Shown here: positions 63,869 to 64,000 of the stretch, in pieces
Position numbering within the stretch: position 1 is the first letter of the stretch
Layout: each line of letters starts with the position of its first letter
NCBI GenBank assembly: GCA_035578175.1
Contig: JAQMRL010000005.1
Span: 57,269,722 to 57,333,721 of the forward strand
DNA length: 64,000 nucleotides
From: Catonia carolina
Lineage: Eukaryota; Arthropoda; Insecta; Hemiptera; Achilidae
Reading direction: 5' to 3'
Program-made: the position numbers and the translations under genes
Notes under the pieces: generated by a model
What the model was told of the DNA's origin: nothing
Seen by the model: only the letters and a program-made list of their open reading frames with translations
The model's database searches: none

Positions 63869-64000
63869 ATGGACGACAACAATAAAATAATAAAAGATTT
63901 ATTTGGGAAAAATTTACTGAAAGTTTCCCCGATGAATTTACTTAACAAATTTTGTACGGAAAACATCGGAACGTTATTTACGGACATCGGCAACTTAAAC
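63869..64000 (+). CDS. Unidentified ORF running off the right edge
   Basis: ATG at 63869 opens 44 codons without a stop to the last base of the window. Lys/Asn/Leu-rich start (MDDNNKIIKDLFGKNLLK). It lies just right of the repeats next to the PolB remnant and points away from it, so it may belong to the same element. No homology recognised, and chance cannot be excluded. Confidence 0.3.
   Translation, partial: MDDNNKIIKDLFGKNLLKVSPMNLLNKFCTENIGTLFTDIGNLN

Overview
This window is intronic, AT-rich animal DNA, almost certainly from an insect. The evidence is one conserved multi-exon gene with long introns, plus dense mariner-like, DUF4817-type, Tigger/pogo, LINE and SINE insertions of kinds common in arthropods. 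A hemipteran-like source is my weak inference; no part of the sequence proves the order.

The backbone is the gene for BTAF1/Mot1 (TATA-binding-protein-associated factor 172; Hel89B in Drosophila), read on the minus strand. I can join 24 exons from 61428 down to the stop codon at 16388. Their lengths add to 4854 bases (1617 codons plus stop), and every junction keeps frame and uses AG/GT borders. The window holds the HEAT-repeat body from roughly human residue 285, the complete Snf2-family ATPase ([22 protein letters not shown]) and the true C-terminus. The first part of the N-terminal region lies beyond the right edge. BTAF1 uses ATP to strip TBP from DNA.

Downstream of BTAF1, on the same strand, lie two consecutive exons of a Roundabout (Robo) axon-guidance receptor. 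One (7580-7787) is intact. The other (about 3487-3804) carries nonsense codons and a frameshift. They look like a decayed partial copy, or the edge of a Robo gene in trouble.

The introns are packed with mobile DNA. There are at least ten mariner-like remnants; three elements with DUF4817-type transposases, two of which carry inverted copies of their own transposase start; three Tigger/pogo elements; a Merlin-like element; two MITE-like elements with TTA/TAA duplications; a solo LTR; and several LINE pieces. One LINE has a 555-codon reverse-transcriptase ORF and a 13-bp target duplication. Three SINE families are present; several copies have perfect target duplications.

Nested insertions give a clear order of events at 44.6-47.4 kb (mariner inside a solo LTR inside Tigger), at 38.7-41.2 kb (LINE inside a mariner palindrome) and at 8.1-8.9 kb (SINE inside a MITE inside an older repeat, with the empty-site paralogue at 20.3 kb).

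The most unusual material is a GC-rich repeat present twice (about 33.37-34.08 kb minus, 57.42-57.98 kb plus). It ends in two or three tandem hairpins matching the histone-mRNA 3' stem-loop, with no histone coding sequence. The right edge (62.4-64.0 kb) holds a frameshifted protein-primed family B DNA polymerase of the Polinton/virus-like type between short repeats, next to an ORF that runs off the window.
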